64,000 nucleotides of DNA from Pectinatus cerevisiiphilus (GCF_004341685.1 NZ_SMAA01000001.1:1-64000), one strand, 5' to 3'; shown: positions 1 through 9,066, counted from the first letter of the stretch. Numbers and translations: made by a program. Notes: generated by a model from the sequence alone, not told the origin.

Positions 1-95
1 AATTATTGGGATATAAAACTCCTCAAGAAGTATTTTTAGAAGAAGTTAGGCAGTTAGTGGATTTACAAACTGTTCAATTTGATATTGCAATTTAA
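1..95 (+). CDS. IS30-type transposase, C-terminal end (partial)
   Basis: The open frame entering from the left edge (frame beginning at base 3) encodes about 30 residues and stops at 93-95. It reads LLGYKTPQEVFLEE near its start, which matches the end of IS30-family DDE transposases, where the segment after the catalytic core ends in GYKTPxEVF. Only the tail is in the window, so completeness cannot be judged. The next gene lies 420 bp away and is unrelated. The family call rests on this short motif alone. Confidence 0.7.
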   Translation, partial: LLGYKTPQEVFLEEVRQLVDLQTVQFDIAI

Positions 96-121
96 AAAAA
101 ATTTTTGTTATTAAATTTGAA

Positions 122-147
122 CGGCCCCTGTCAATTGACAGGGGCCG
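122..147. terminator. 26-bp perfect palindrome after the IS30 transposase
   Basis: Bases 122-134 and 135-147 are exact reverse complements, with GGCCCCTGTC in the left arm and CAATTG at the centre. It is much more GC-rich than its surroundings, lies 27 bp after the transposase stop and is followed by a T/A-rich run. It could be a bidirectional terminator or part of the element end or target; IS30 elements favour long palindromic targets. The other end of the element is outside the window. Confidence 0.5.
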
Positions 148-303
148 CATTTATATTATCTCGTCAGTCTATAATTATTTTATATCTAGACACTGGTTGG
201 GGGAAGCATCAAAGTAATTATACTGACGATGATAGAAAATATAAATGCACTGGCTATAACAAATATACAGTGAGCCATTCATTATAACTAGTGACTGTTC
301 GGG

Positions 304-327
304 ATTAGTAAGTCTTTACTTACTAAT
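304..327. promoter_or_regulatory. 10-bp inverted repeat upstream of the MFS gene
   Basis: ATTAGTAAGT (304-313) and ACTTACTAAT (318-327) form a perfect inverted repeat with a 4-base spacer. It is about 190 bp upstream of the MFS exporter start. A possible -10 (TATAAT, 434-439) lies between. The size and symmetry suit a TetR- or MarR-type operator, but no regulator gene is adjacent. The rest of 96-517 holds no convincing gene. Confidence 0.35.
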
Positions 328-517
328 TGAATAGATTATATCACTCTAAAAATAAAAAGTAAATATTTATTTACATTTTATGCCTTCAAGAGACAATAGA
401 TTTCCCAAAATAAAAATCTACCTAATTTTGTGATATAATATATACATTCCTTACGTTATGTATGTAAATCATTAAAATGCAGTATCTTTTAATTAGTGTT
501 ACGGAGTATAAAATTTT

Positions 518-1675
518 ATGCAGCAGCGATTATGGTCACAAGCGTTTTTAGGTATGAGTTTCAGCAGTTTATTTCAATATATGACACATTATTCTTTAAT
601 TACGGTCTTACCTATTTTAGTAATCAACCAATTTTCAGGAAGTGTTTTTCAAGCCGGTCTGGCGATGACTTTTTTTCAAATTGGCGCTATTGCTTCACGC
701 CCTCTGGCCGGCAGGTTGATAGACTCCTGTAATAAAAGGAAAATATTGTTGCTGTTTTTAGGTGCCTTCTTCGTCATAAATGTCCTCTATTTTTTCATAA
801 CAAATATTAACTTTCTATTGGGATTACGCGTTTTCCACGGAATAGCCTTTGCCGTAGGAACGACTTCAACAGCTACTGTAGCGGCATTAGTACTACCAAA
901 CAGTCGCAAAGGGGAAGGTATTGGCTATTTTGCCGCATTCTCTAATTTGGCAATGGTTATTGGCCCGTTTATGGGATTATTTTGTCTATCAAATTTTGGT
1001 CCTACACCGTTCTTTATTTTTATAATTATATTAGGCTTTTTAATATTTTTCGCAGGAACATACCAAAAATTAGATAAGAATATTATTTTACCCCATGAAA
1101 AAGAAAAGAAAGCATTGTCCCTGGCTGATTTTCTTGAACCAAAAGTTTTTTCGATCGCTTTTATCGGCGGGCTGGTTTTTTTCGCATATTCAGGCATATT
1201 GGTATTTATTCCCTTATACTTAAAATCTTTGAATTTAGTAAACTATTCCAGTCTTTTCTTCGCTGCGTTTGCTCTGGTAATTATCCTTACCCGCCCTATT
1301 ATCGGCAAGCTTTTTGATAAATTTAGTGCAAAATACATTATCTATCCAGGCTTATTTTTATTTTTCTGCGGTTTTATTTACTTGAGCACTGCGCAGACTC
1401 CACCTGCTTTACTAGTAAGCGCCGTTATAATAGGTCTTGGTTTCGGTGCGCTCGGTCCTTCCTTTCAGACAATGGCCGTCCAAAGTGTTCCGCTGGAAAG
1501 GGCAGGTGTAGCCACAGCCACCTATTTTTTAGCACTTGATATAAGTGTAGGGCTAGGCTCTTTTTTCCTTGGGTTAGTAATTAATTATATGGATTATAGC
1601 GGTATGTATCAATTTGCCGCGGCTGTTATCGCCGTGACAGCCATTATATTTTTTATTGTTTTTAAAAATAAATAA
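518..1675 (+). CDS. MFS transporter (12-TM drug/metabolite exporter type)
   Basis: A 385-residue, highly hydrophobic protein with the usual twelve-helix major facilitator pattern. The loop after helix 2 carries RPLAGRLID, the conserved MFS GRLxD-type motif, and its counterpart RPIIGKLFDKF recurs at the start of the second half. Proton-driven export of a drug or metabolite across the inner membrane is the usual role of such proteins; the substrate cannot be read from sequence. The ATG at 518 follows a GGAG at about 503-506 with a longish spacer. It is monocistronic: the next gene starts 285 bp later behind its own promoter. Confidence 0.85.
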   Translation: MQQRLWSQAFLGMSFSSLFQYMTHYSLITVLPILVINQFSGSVFQAGLAMTFFQIGAIASRPLAGRLIDSCNKRKILLLFLGAFFVINVLYFFITNINFLLGLRVFHGIAFAVGTTSTATVAALVLPNSRKGEGIGYFAAFSNLAMVIGPFMGLFCLSNFGPTPFFIFIIILGFLIFFAGTYQKLDKNIILPHEKEKKALSLADFLEPKVFSIAFIGGLVFFAYSGILVFIPLYLKSLNLVNYSSLFFAAFALVIILTRPIIGKLFDKFSAKYIIYPGLFLFFCGFIYLSTAQTPPALLVSAVIIGLGFGALGPSFQTMAVQSVPLERAGVATATYFLALDISVGLGSFFLGLVINYMDYSGMYQFAAAVIAVTAIIFFIVFKNK

Positions 1676-1768
1676 GGTATTGCTATTATTATATTTTATA
1701 AAACGCCCTTGTTGCCAAAGTACCAAAACGTCCATTCCCAGAATTTCATTCACTATATATAGCAGCTA

Positions 1769-1797
1769 TTGACAGAGAAAAGTTATTCGAGTAATAT
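1769..1797 (+). promoter_or_regulatory. Sigma-A-type promoter for the M20-metNIQ operon
   Basis: TTGACA (1769-1774), a 17-bp spacer and TAATAT (1792-1797) lie about 160 bp upstream of the amidohydrolase start. A second TATAAT at 1935-1940 has no good -35. The leader shows no S-box, T-box or other methionine riboswitch consensus, so any methionine or cysteine control probably uses a protein. Only the match to the consensus supports this. Confidence 0.5.
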
Positions 1798-1960
1798 TAT
1801 ATATAGTTTATATGGACAGTTGATCATAAAAATGAAGACTGGGTTGTTAAAAAAACTCTTTGCGGCATTCACATACAATGCCTTTCAATGATGCTTTTTT
1901 ACGGCTCAGTTTTTTTTATTACAAAAAAACCGTTTATAATAGAAAGGTCGCATATTAATT

Positions 1961-3100
1961 ATGAACAATAAAGATATAGAAAAAAAGATCCATGAAGAAT
2001 TTTATTGGTTCCACAAACATCCCGAACTGTCCTATGCAGAAGTTAATACAACAAAACGAATAAAGAAAAACCTACAGGAAGCAGCTATTGATGTTTTGGA
2101 TCTGCCGCTGCAAACAGGTCTTGTAGCGCAAATAGGCTCAGGGAAACCACCGATTGCGGCAATACGCTGTGATATTGATGCTCTGCCAATACAGGAAGAA
2201 ACAGATTTAGCATATAAGTCTCAGACAGAAGGAAAAATGCATGCCTGCGGACATGATTTTCATATTTCCACCATCTTAGGTGCAGCCTATATTTTAAAAC
2301 AAAAAGAAAAAAACTTAAAAGGCACAATACGCATCATCTTCCAACCGGCAGAAGAAGCTCCGGGCGGAGCACTTGATGTGCTTAAAACCGGAGTATTAGA
2401 CGATGTACAAGTGATTTTCGGTCTGCATAGCTCCCCACTATTTCCCGTTGGTGTCGTTGGCATCAGGGAAGGCGCCGTCACAGCTGCCGTAGATCGCTTT
2501 GAAATCAACTTTATCGGTAAAGGAACACATGCGGCCCATCCCCAAAATGGTATCGATCCCATCGTGGCAGCATCTACCTTTATTTCTTCCTTGCAAACAG
2601 TTGTCAGCCGCAATGCCGATCCGTTTGCAACAGACCTTATAAGTATAACGCATTTTCAGAGCGGCAATACCTGGAATGTCATTCCGGAAAAAGCCTACTT
2701 GGAAGGAACCACACGCACACTACAACCTGAAGATCGCAAGCTTGTACGGCAAAGAGTATACGACTTAGCAGAAAACATAGCCAAAGCATACGGAGCCAAA
2801 GCAGAAATCATCTGGCATGCCGGCCCACCGGCAACAAACAATGATGCAGCTTGGACAGCCTTTGCCAGAGAACAGGCTCCCAAAGCTGGTCTTCGCGTAG
2901 AACCATCACCCTATTCACTGGGTGGCGAAGATTTCGCCTTTTACCAAGAAAAAATAAAAGGTGCCTTTGTGCAGATTGGTACAGGAAAATCCTATTCAAA
3001 CCACAATCCGCATTTTCAAGTCGATCCGGCAGCACTCCTACCAGCCGCTGAATATATGTCGCAGCTGGCCTTTAACGCATTGGCGCGCATTGGGAAATAA
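1961..3100 (+). CDS. M20-family metal-dependent amidohydrolase (N-acyl amino acid deacylase type)
   Basis: 379 residues, the normal length for the HipO/AbgA-like M20D amidohydrolases, which remove acyl groups from amino acids or related amides using two metal ions. Visible motifs are RCDIDALP (69-76), MHACGHD (93-99, with metal ligands Cys96 and His98) and QPAEE (128-132, acidic catalytic residues), plus a late NHNPHF histidine pair. A good SD (AGAAAGG) precedes the ATG. The gene is followed 12-21 bp later by metNIQ, so it probably acts on an imported N-acylated methionine or sulfur compound, as the SndA/YtnL-type enzymes do in B. subtilis sulfur operons. That substrate is inferred from context. 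Confidence 0.85.
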   Translation: MNNKDIEKKIHEEFYWFHKHPELSYAEVNTTKRIKKNLQEAAIDVLDLPLQTGLVAQIGSGKPPIAAIRCDIDALPIQEETDLAYKSQTEGKMHACGHDFHISTILGAAYILKQKEKNLKGTIRIIFQPAEEAPGGALDVLKTGVLDDVQVIFGLHSSPLFPVGVVGIREGAVTAAVDRFEINFIGKGTHAAHPQNGIDPIVAASTFISSLQTVVSRNADPFATDLISITHFQSGNTWNVIPEKAYLEGTTRTLQPEDRKLVRQRVYDLAENIAKAYGAKAEIIWHAGPPATNNDAAWTAFAREQAPKAGLRVEPSPYSLGGEDFAFYQEKIKGAFVQIGTGKSYSNHNPHFQVDPAALLPAAEYMSQLAFNALARIGK

Positions 3101-3121
3101 CAAAGTCTGGAGATGCTAAAT

Positions 3122-4144
3122 ATGATAAAATTTACCGATATCAGTAAAACTTTTATAGTAAAAAAACAAGAAATACATGCATTACAACATATATCATTAG
3201 AAATACAAGATGGTGACATATTTGGTGTTATCGGCTTTAGCGGCGCGGGAAAATCCACCCTGCTCCGGATGGTCAATGCCTTAGAATCACCGACAGAAGG
3301 AACCGTAGAAATAAACGGCAGGGACATAAATAAGTTATCTTTTAACGAACTAAGAAAAGTGCGTAAAGATATAGGCATGATATTTCAACAGTTCAACCTT
3401 CTCGAGTCTAAAACAGTTTATGACAATATTGCCATTCCATTAGTATTAAAACGCATGAACAAAGCGGATATAGAAAAACGCGTTTCCCAGCTGCTGGATT
3501 TTGTAGAACTAGCCGATAAACGAAATGCTTATCCTGCACAGCTGTCTGGCGGCCAGAAACAACGTGTTGGTATTGCCCGCGCTTTATCTACCGATCCTTC
3601 TATTTTACTGTGCGATGAAGCGACAAGCGCACTTGATCCCGAAACGACAGATTCTATTCTGCGTTTACTGGAAAAGATCAACAAAACACTTAACATAACG
3701 ATCTTGGTAGTAACACACGAAATAAATGTCATTCAACATCTCTGCAACCAGGTAGCCGTGATGGAACGGGGACACATTGTCGAAACTGGCTCTGTCTTAG
3801 ATGTATTCAGCAACCCCCAGCAAAATATCACAAAGAGATTTGTCAGGAATGTGCTGCCGGATACAATACCAGCTAGTGTTGCAGCAAAATTAAAAGAAGA
3901 TACGCGGCATTATAAAATTATTAAACTGCGCTTTTTAGGTGATAATGTTGAAGAAAACATACTTTATTACATTAATAAACATTTTTCGGCAGAAACTAAT
4001 ATGCTTTTTGCCTCTGTCAACGAATTACAAAAGACAGTAGTAGGTATTTTTATTCTTCAAATAATAGGTGATAATACGGAATTTGATAAAATCACAGCCT
4101 ATATAAGCGAACACAATATTCAATGGCAGGAGGTAACATTATGA
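3122..4144 (+). CDS. metN: Methionine ABC transporter, ATP-binding protein
   Basis: ATPase of a methionine-type (MetNIQ) importer, 340 residues. Walker A is GFSGAGKST (38-46), the signature is LSGGQKQR (141-148) and Walker B is ILLCDE (161-166). The C-terminal ~80 residues form the ACT-like NIL domain, which binds methionine and inhibits transport in known MetN proteins. An ATG at 3113 is also in frame, but it abuts the GGAG at 3109-3112; the ATG at 3122 has a 9-base spacing and is preferred. The stop overlaps the metI start (ATGA). Confidence 0.92.
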   Translation: MIKFTDISKTFIVKKQEIHALQHISLEIQDGDIFGVIGFSGAGKSTLLRMVNALESPTEGTVEINGRDINKLSFNELRKVRKDIGMIFQQFNLLESKTVYDNIAIPLVLKRMNKADIEKRVSQLLDFVELADKRNAYPAQLSGGQKQRVGIARALSTDPSILLCDEATSALDPETTDSILRLLEKINKTLNITILVVTHEINVIQHLCNQVAVMERGHIVETGSVLDVFSNPQQNITKRFVRNVLPDTIPASVAAKLKEDTRHYKIIKLRFLGDNVEENILYYINKHFSAETNMLFASVNELQKTVVGIFILQIIGDNTEFDKITAYISEHNIQWQEVTL

Positions 4145-4800
4145 TTGACTTGGGTGTACCTTATTCACAAATAATACTTGCTGCGGAACAAACACTTTAT
4201 ATGGTCTTTATCTCTTTGGCAATAGGAACGGTTATCGCCCTTATCCTATCCGTCGTACTGGTATTGACAAATCCCAGCGGAATACTAAAAAACAACATTA
4301 TTTATAGTCTTGTAAATACCGTAGTAAATATCATTCGCAGTATACCATTCATTATTTTGATGGTATTTATTCTACCTCTGACCAAAATGATTGTAGGAAC
4401 CCGCGTTGGTACGACAGCAGCTCTGGTGCCGTTGGTAATCTTTATTGCCCCTTATCTGACAAGACTATTTGAAAATTCTATTCTGGAAGTTAATAAAGGG
4501 ATTATTGAAGCAGCCCAGGCTATGGGAGCATCACATTTTGAAATTGTCTGGTACTTTATCCTGCCAGAAGCACGTGGTTCTTTGATTTTATCTGTCACTA
4601 CAGGTACTATCGGCCTGATCGGGGCAACAGCTATGGCTGGTGCCATAGGCGCCGGCGGTGTCGGCGATCTGGCTTTAACATATGGTTATGAACGATTAAA
4701 CTTTCCTCTAATGCTTTTTACTGTAATCGTCTTAATTATTTTTGTGCAAATAATACAATCAGTAGGAAATTATTTCTCTGCAAAGGTACGTGGACATTGA
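4141..4800 (+). CDS. metI: Methionine ABC transporter, permease
   Basis: 219-residue inner-membrane permease with about five to six hydrophobic helices. The cytoplasmic EAA loop (EAAQAMGASHFEIVWYFILP) docks on the ATPase. The ATG at 4141 overlaps the metN stop and sits 7 bases after AGGAGG (4128-4133); the longer in-frame alternative at 4123 lacks a comparable site. The family transports D- and L-methionine and some derivatives. The 46-bp gap to metQ fits one transcript. Confidence 0.92.
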   Translation: MIDLGVPYSQIILAAEQTLYMVFISLAIGTVIALILSVVLVLTNPSGILKNNIIYSLVNTVVNIIRSIPFIILMVFILPLTKMIVGTRVGTTAALVPLVIFIAPYLTRLFENSILEVNKGIIEAAQAMGASHFEIVWYFILPEARGSLILSVTTGTIGLIGATAMAGAIGAGGVGDLALTYGYERLNFPLMLFTVIVLIIFVQIIQSVGNYFSAKVRGH

Positions 4801-4846
4801 GCGTATAGTAGCCATCATTTTATATATTAGAAAGAAGGAAAACCAA

Positions 4847-5668
4847 ATGAAACTAAAAAAATTAGGCATTGCACTACTAACATTAATCATGGGAGCGTCA
4901 TTACTCGCAGGCTGCGGCAACGACACCGCTTCCAACAATAACAAAAAAGAACTCGTCTACAGTAAATCCCAAGGCCCTTACTCAGAACTATTTGAACAGG
5001 GAATCAAACCTATTCTGGAAAAGAAAGGCTATAAAGTAACCGGTAAAGATATGTCAGACTTACTCCAAGCTGATGTGGCTCTAAATGAAGGAGAAGTAGA
5101 CTTTAACGTAGAACAGCATACGGCTTATATGGAAAATTTCAACGAAAAACAAGATGGTCATTTAGTGGCACTCACACCGATACCTACTGTTCCGGCAGGT
5201 ATTTATGCCGGTTCCAAAACCTCGCTTGACCAGATTGCTGATGGTGACCGCATCGCCGTACCAAATGATGCTTCCAATACGGCACGGGCTTACGCCTTAC
5301 TGCAAAAAGCAGGCTGGATAAAATTAGACCCTAACAAAGATCTGACAGATGTTACACAGCAGGATATTGTCGAAAATCCGCACAATCTTCAATTTGTAGA
5401 AATGAAATCCTTAAATATCCCCGCAGTTCGCAGTGACTTCGCTTATATTGTCATCACGGGTTCAATTGTCTATAATGCCAAGATTGATCCATCAACAGCA
5501 CTTTTAAAAGAAGATATTTTACCGCATCTGCTTTTACAGTTGGTTGTCAATGAAAAGAACAAGGATGCCCAGTGGGCTAAAGATATCGTCGCTGCCTACC
5601 ATTCTGACGAATTCAAAGATTACATCAGTAAAAACAACAACGGTTTATGGTTCGTTCCGGAACAATAA
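4847..5668 (+). CDS. metQ: Methionine ABC transporter, substrate-binding lipoprotein
   Basis: 273 residues. The N-terminus is a lipoprotein signal peptide ending in the lipobox LLAGC, so the mature protein is probably lipid-anchored. The rest matches NlpA/MetQ binding proteins, including VPNDASNTARAYALL and the C-terminal half around DFAYIVITGSIVYNA. The start at 4847 follows AGAAGG; an in-frame upstream start at 4790 would put an unlikely sequence before the signal peptide. It binds methionine or an analogue for MetNI, and with the amidohydrolase completes a salvage operon. Confidence 0.9.
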   Translation: MKLKKLGIALLTLIMGASLLAGCGNDTASNNNKKELVYSKSQGPYSELFEQGIKPILEKKGYKVTGKDMSDLLQADVALNEGEVDFNVEQHTAYMENFNEKQDGHLVALTPIPTVPAGIYAGSKTSLDQIADGDRIAVPNDASNTARAYALLQKAGWIKLDPNKDLTDVTQQDIVENPHNLQFVEMKSLNIPAVRSDFAYIVITGSIVYNAKIDPSTALLKEDILPHLLLQLVVNEKNKDAQWAKDIVAAYHSDEFKDYISKNNNGLWFVPEQ

Positions 5669-5700
5669 TAGTATATATACTCTTTAAAATTAACATTATA

Positions 5701-5784
5701 AAAACTACCATTGATATACGATATTTCCGTAATTAGGACAAAATCTAATTTACAGGGAAAATCCACAATATCAATGGTAGTTTT
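5701..5784 (+). terminator. Long two-tier hairpin terminator after metQ
   Basis: Bases 5701-5717 and 5768-5784 are perfect 17-bp reverse complements, and the right arm runs into a T tract. The 50-nt spacer contains further pairing (TTCC with GGGAA, and a TTAG/CTAA stem). It closes the M20-metNIQ operon. The long outer stem plus inner hairpin recurs at other terminators in this window. Confidence 0.8.
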
Positions 5785-5888
5785 TTTATAAAATTTTATG
5801 CAGTCGTTATTATTACTATAAATTACTACAAAAAGAAAATTACTGTAAAAGAAAAGTAAATAAGAAAAAGCTTTCTTTATAATGTCAT

Positions 5889-5933
5889 TTAGTATATACT
5901 AATATTGTTGTTTATATAATTAGCATATACTAA
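5889..5933 (+). promoter_or_regulatory. Paired operator-like palindromes in front of ppsA
   Basis: TTAGTATATACTAA (5889-5902, perfect palindrome) and TTAGCATATACTAA (5920-5933) are spaced exactly 31 bp start to start, about three helical turns. The second ends one base before the GGAGGG Shine-Dalgarno. A TATAAT at 5878-5883 or 5915-5920 could be the -10. The arrangement suits repression of ppsA. The CcpN-like repressor encoded just downstream is the obvious candidate, although the sites match the published B. subtilis CcpN motif only in part. Confidence 0.5.
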
Positions 5934-5946
5934 TGGAGGGATATAC

Positions 5947-8304
5947 ATGAATAAAGAAAAGGCTCTAATTCTCTGGTTCGAAGCTATCGGCAAACAGGAT
6001 ACCGCCATTGTCGGCGGAAAAACAGCATCCTTGGGTGAACTTACCGTAAAAACAGCAGTTCCCGTCCCCTACGGTTTTGCCACTACAGCCAATGCTTACC
6101 GGTACTTTATGGAAAAAAGCGGTGTAAATGAGAAAATAGCTGCATTGCTGAAGACATTGACCGATGTGGAAAATAATTTACTGCTGCGCCGGATCAGCGC
6201 CCAAATCCGCAAAGAAATTATCGAAGCGAAAATGCCAGAAAAATTAGCGGAAGCTATAAGGGAGGCTTATAACGAACTGGGTCAAAAGATGAAGCAGCCT
6301 TCTCCTTATGTAGCGGTGCGTTCCAGTGCCACCGCAGAAGATTTACCAGATGCAAGTTTTGCGGGGCAGCAGGAAACTTATTTAAATATAACTGGTGCCG
6401 ACGCTGTAATTGCTATGGTAAAAGAATGTTATGCCTCTACATATACAGACCGTGCTGTTTACTACCGCACTAAACAAGGTTATGACCATCTTGCTGTAGC
6501 ACTTAGCGCAGTCATTCAAATGATGGTATTTTCCAAAGCCGCAGGCGTAATGTTCACCGTAAATGTAGCAACCGGTGATGACTCACATATAATGATAGAA
6601 GGTGCCTGGGGGCTCGGTGAATACATAGTACAGGGAACCGTAACACCGGACAGTTACCTGATAGATAAAAAAACCTTAGCTGTAGACAGTAAAATAATCC
6701 ATGAAAAGAAAATAAAATTTGTGCGTATGCCATCAGGCGGGTGCGAAGAAAAAACTGTGCCTGCTGATATGGTAAAGACTTCTGTTTTAACACAACAGCA
6801 ATTATGCGAACTGGCAAAATATGCATTGGCAATAGAAAAACATTACGGTTGCTATATGGATATAGAATGGGGTATAGACGAAAGAGACGATAAAATCTGG
6901 ATCTTGCAAGCTCGTCCGGAAACTGTATGGTCAAACCGTAAAACTACCATACCAAAGGTAGAAAAGACAATCCATAACCATAACGCACTGGTAAAGGGGA
7001 TGCCGGCAAGCCCCGGCATTGTCACCGGCAAAGTCAGGGTCATAAACGATCCAGCAAAAATAGATACTTTTCAGACAGGTGAAATATTGGTGACTGAAAT
7101 GACCGCCCCTGACTGGGTTCCTGTAATGAAAAAAGCAAAGGGCATTGTCACCGATGCCGGCGGTATGACCTGCCACGCTTCCATTGTCAGCAGAGAACTG
7201 GGTATTCCCTGTATTGTAGGTACTAAAAGCTGTGGCTGTGCGGGAACTGCCGCTATGAAAAATGACATGATCGTCACCTTAGATGCAGCCCATGGTGTAG
7301 TGTATGCAGGTGATTTATCTAGCGAAGAAAATAAAAACGGGGAAAAAGAAAATCCAGCATATTATGTACAGGAAAGTTTCCCTGTTACCGGCACTAAAAT
7401 TTACATGAATCTAGGTGACCCCGACCTGGCGAAAAAATACGGCAAATTGCCATGTGACGGTGTAGGTTTGATGCGTGAAGAATTTATCTGGACGACATAT
7501 ATCCACGAACATCCCCTTTACATGATAGCTGAAGGCAGGGCACAGGAAGCTGTAGATAAACTTGCCGAAGGTATCAATAAAGTATGCAGTGCTATGGCTC
7601 CACGCCCAGTCACCCTGCGCTTCAGTGATTTTAAATCAAGTGAATACAGATCACTCAAAGGCGGCAGCAATTACGAACCGCATGAACCGAGTGCGCTTTT
7701 GGGCTGGCGCGGTGCCTCCCGCTATTATGACCCCAAATATATTGAAGCCTTTAAGCTGGAAATAAAAGCCGTACGGAAAGTACGCGAAGAATACGGCCTA
7801 AAAAACCTGCATGTAATGATCCCCTTTTGCCGTTCAGTCGAAGAAGCACGTAAAGTGACCGAGATAATGGCTGCTGGTGGTTTGCGCCGCAGTGCTGATT
7901 TCAAAATATGGTTAATGGCTGAAATCCCAGCCAATATTATTCTCGCTGACCAATTTAACCAATTTGTCGATGGTTATTCCATTGGTTCAAATGACCTCAC
8001 AATGCTTATTTTAGGCTGTGATCGGGATAATGATACCATATCGCACATCTTTGATGAAAGGAACCAGGCCGTAAAACGGGCAATACAGCACTTACTGCAA
8101 ACAGCCCATCAGGACGGAAAAACAGTTTCCATATGTGGCCAAGCACCAAGTGTATATCCTGATTTTACGCAATTTCTCATTGAAAACGGCATAGATTCCA
8201 TCTCAGTAAATCCCGATATGGTTGCCCAGACCAAAAGGAATGCAGCGCAGATAGAACAGCGCATTATATTAAATAACGCCCTTAAAATGAGTAAAATAAA
8301 ATAA
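5947..8304 (+). CDS. ppsA: Phosphoenolpyruvate synthase
   Basis: 785 residues, the usual length of PEP synthase (about 790) and shorter than pyruvate phosphate dikinase. It makes PEP from pyruvate and ATP, giving AMP and phosphate. The order is an N-terminal ATP-grasp domain (VGGKTASLGEL near 22-32), the mobile phosphohistidine domain with GGMTCHAS (Thr408, catalytic His410), and the C-terminal PEP-binding barrel with GSNDLT and SVNPD. Thr408 is the residue type that the PpsR kinase phosphorylates to switch the enzyme off, and a ppsR gene lies two genes downstream. GGAGGG precedes the ATG. Confidence 0.93.
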   Translation: MNKEKALILWFEAIGKQDTAIVGGKTASLGELTVKTAVPVPYGFATTANAYRYFMEKSGVNEKIAALLKTLTDVENNLLLRRISAQIRKEIIEAKMPEKLAEAIREAYNELGQKMKQPSPYVAVRSSATAEDLPDASFAGQQETYLNITGADAVIAMVKECYASTYTDRAVYYRTKQGYDHLAVALSAVIQMMVFSKAAGVMFTVNVATGDDSHIMIEGAWGLGEYIVQGTVTPDSYLIDKKTLAVDSKIIHEKKIKFVRMPSGGCEEKTVPADMVKTSVLTQQQLCELAKYALAIEKHYGCYMDIEWGIDERDDKIWILQARPETVWSNRKTTIPKVEKTIHNHNALVKGMPASPGIVTGKVRVINDPAKIDTFQTGEILVTEMTAPDWVPVMKKAKGIVTDAGGMTCHASIVSRELGIPCIVGTKSCGCAGTAAMKNDMIVTLDAAHGVVYAGDLSSEENKNGEKENPAYYVQESFPVTGTKIYMNLGDPDLAKKYGKLPCDGVGLMREEFIWTTYIHEHPLYMIAEGRAQEAVDKLAEGINKVCSAMAPRPVTLRFSDFKSSEYRSLKGGSNYEPHEPSALLGWRGASRYYDPKYIEAFKLEIKAVRKVREEYGLKNLHVMIPFCRSVEEARKVTEIMAAGGLRRSADFKIWLMAEIPANIILADQFNQFVDGYSIGSNDLTMLILGCDRDNDTISHIFDERNQAVKRAIQHLLQTAHQDGKTVSICGQAPSVYPDFTQFLIENGIDSISVNPDMVAQTKRNAAQIEQRIILNNALKMSKIK

Positions 8305-8421
8305 TCACAGCTAAAAATACAAATGTAGTTTCAAGCAGTATTTAAAATATGCTATCATAAGAATAGTGCTAAAATATAGTAGATATTGCAAACACTGTTT
8401 GAGGGGGAGATAATTATTGCA

Positions 8422-9066
8422 TTGACAAAAAGGCAGCAGGCAATCGTTGATATAGTGCAGCAAGAAGGGCCTATCACGGGCGGTCAATTAGCTGTGCGGA
8501 TGCATGTCACCCGAGCAGCTCTCAGAGCTGATTTGGCAGTTTTGGTCATGAGCGGTTTATTGGGCTCACGCTCCAAAGTCGGTTATTTCTATACCGGTAA
8601 AAGTCTGCTGTCATTTTTTACTGAAGAACTTGATTCTGTCCGAGTGCGTGATATACAATCCGTACCGGCAGTCCTGCCTATAGGAGCCACAGCTTATGAC
8701 GCTATGGTAGCGCTTTTTCTGGAAGATGTAGGCAGCGTGTTTATCGTTGAAGGACAAGGCCTGTTAAAAGGTGTAGTGTCACGCAAGGATTTGCTCAAAG
8801 CTTCATTATCCGCAGGTGGTAATCTGGCGAAAATTCCTGTCCAGATGGTTATGACCCCGCTGGCAAAATTAATAGTTACTGAACCCAGTGAATCAGTCGT
8901 TGCCGCCGCCCAAAAAATTATTGATAACGAAATCGATGCCTTGCCGGTTGTGAAAGTCCTGCCAAAGGGAAAGCGCTCCTACGAAATTGTCGGCCGCCTT
9001 ACCAAAACCAATTTAGCGCGGCTGATAGTGGATTTGGCAAAAGGCAAAAGGGGGTATTCAGCATAG
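8422..9066 (+). CDS. ccpN: CcpN-like transcriptional repressor (HTH plus two CBS domains)
   Basis: About 214 residues from a TTG at 8422. The N-terminal winged helix carries PITGGQLAVRMHVTRAALR, and two CBS domains follow (around FLEDVGSVFIVE and DALPVVKV). This is the architecture and sequence style of B. subtilis CcpN, a nucleotide-sensing repressor of gluconeogenic genes. The start is uncertain: a strong GAGGGGGAG at 8401-8409 leaves spacings of 6 to an ATT (8416) or 12 to this TTG, and a TTG at 8386 lies upstream of the SD. The stop overlaps the next start by one base. The ccpN-ppsR pairing is known in Firmicutes (ccpN-yqfL). Confidence 0.85.
   Translation: MTKRQQAIVDIVQQEGPITGGQLAVRMHVTRAALRADLAVLVMSGLLGSRSKVGYFYTGKSLLSFFTEELDSVRVRDIQSVPAVLPIGATAYDAMVALFLEDVGSVFIVEGQGLLKGVVSRKDLLKASLSAGGNLAKIPVQMVMTPLAKLIVTEPSESVVAAAQKIIDNEIDALPVVKVLPKGKRSYEIVGRLTKTNLARLIVDLAKGKRGYSA

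Noticed and set aside
105-287. 60-codon plus-strand frame across the 122-147 palindrome
   Set aside because: It runs through a terminator-like palindrome, has no Shine-Dalgarno and no recognisable sequence.
1676-1960. Methionine riboswitch (S-box or T-box) before the M20-metNIQ operon
   Set aside because: Searched by eye for the conserved core motifs; none present and no terminator/antiterminator pair.
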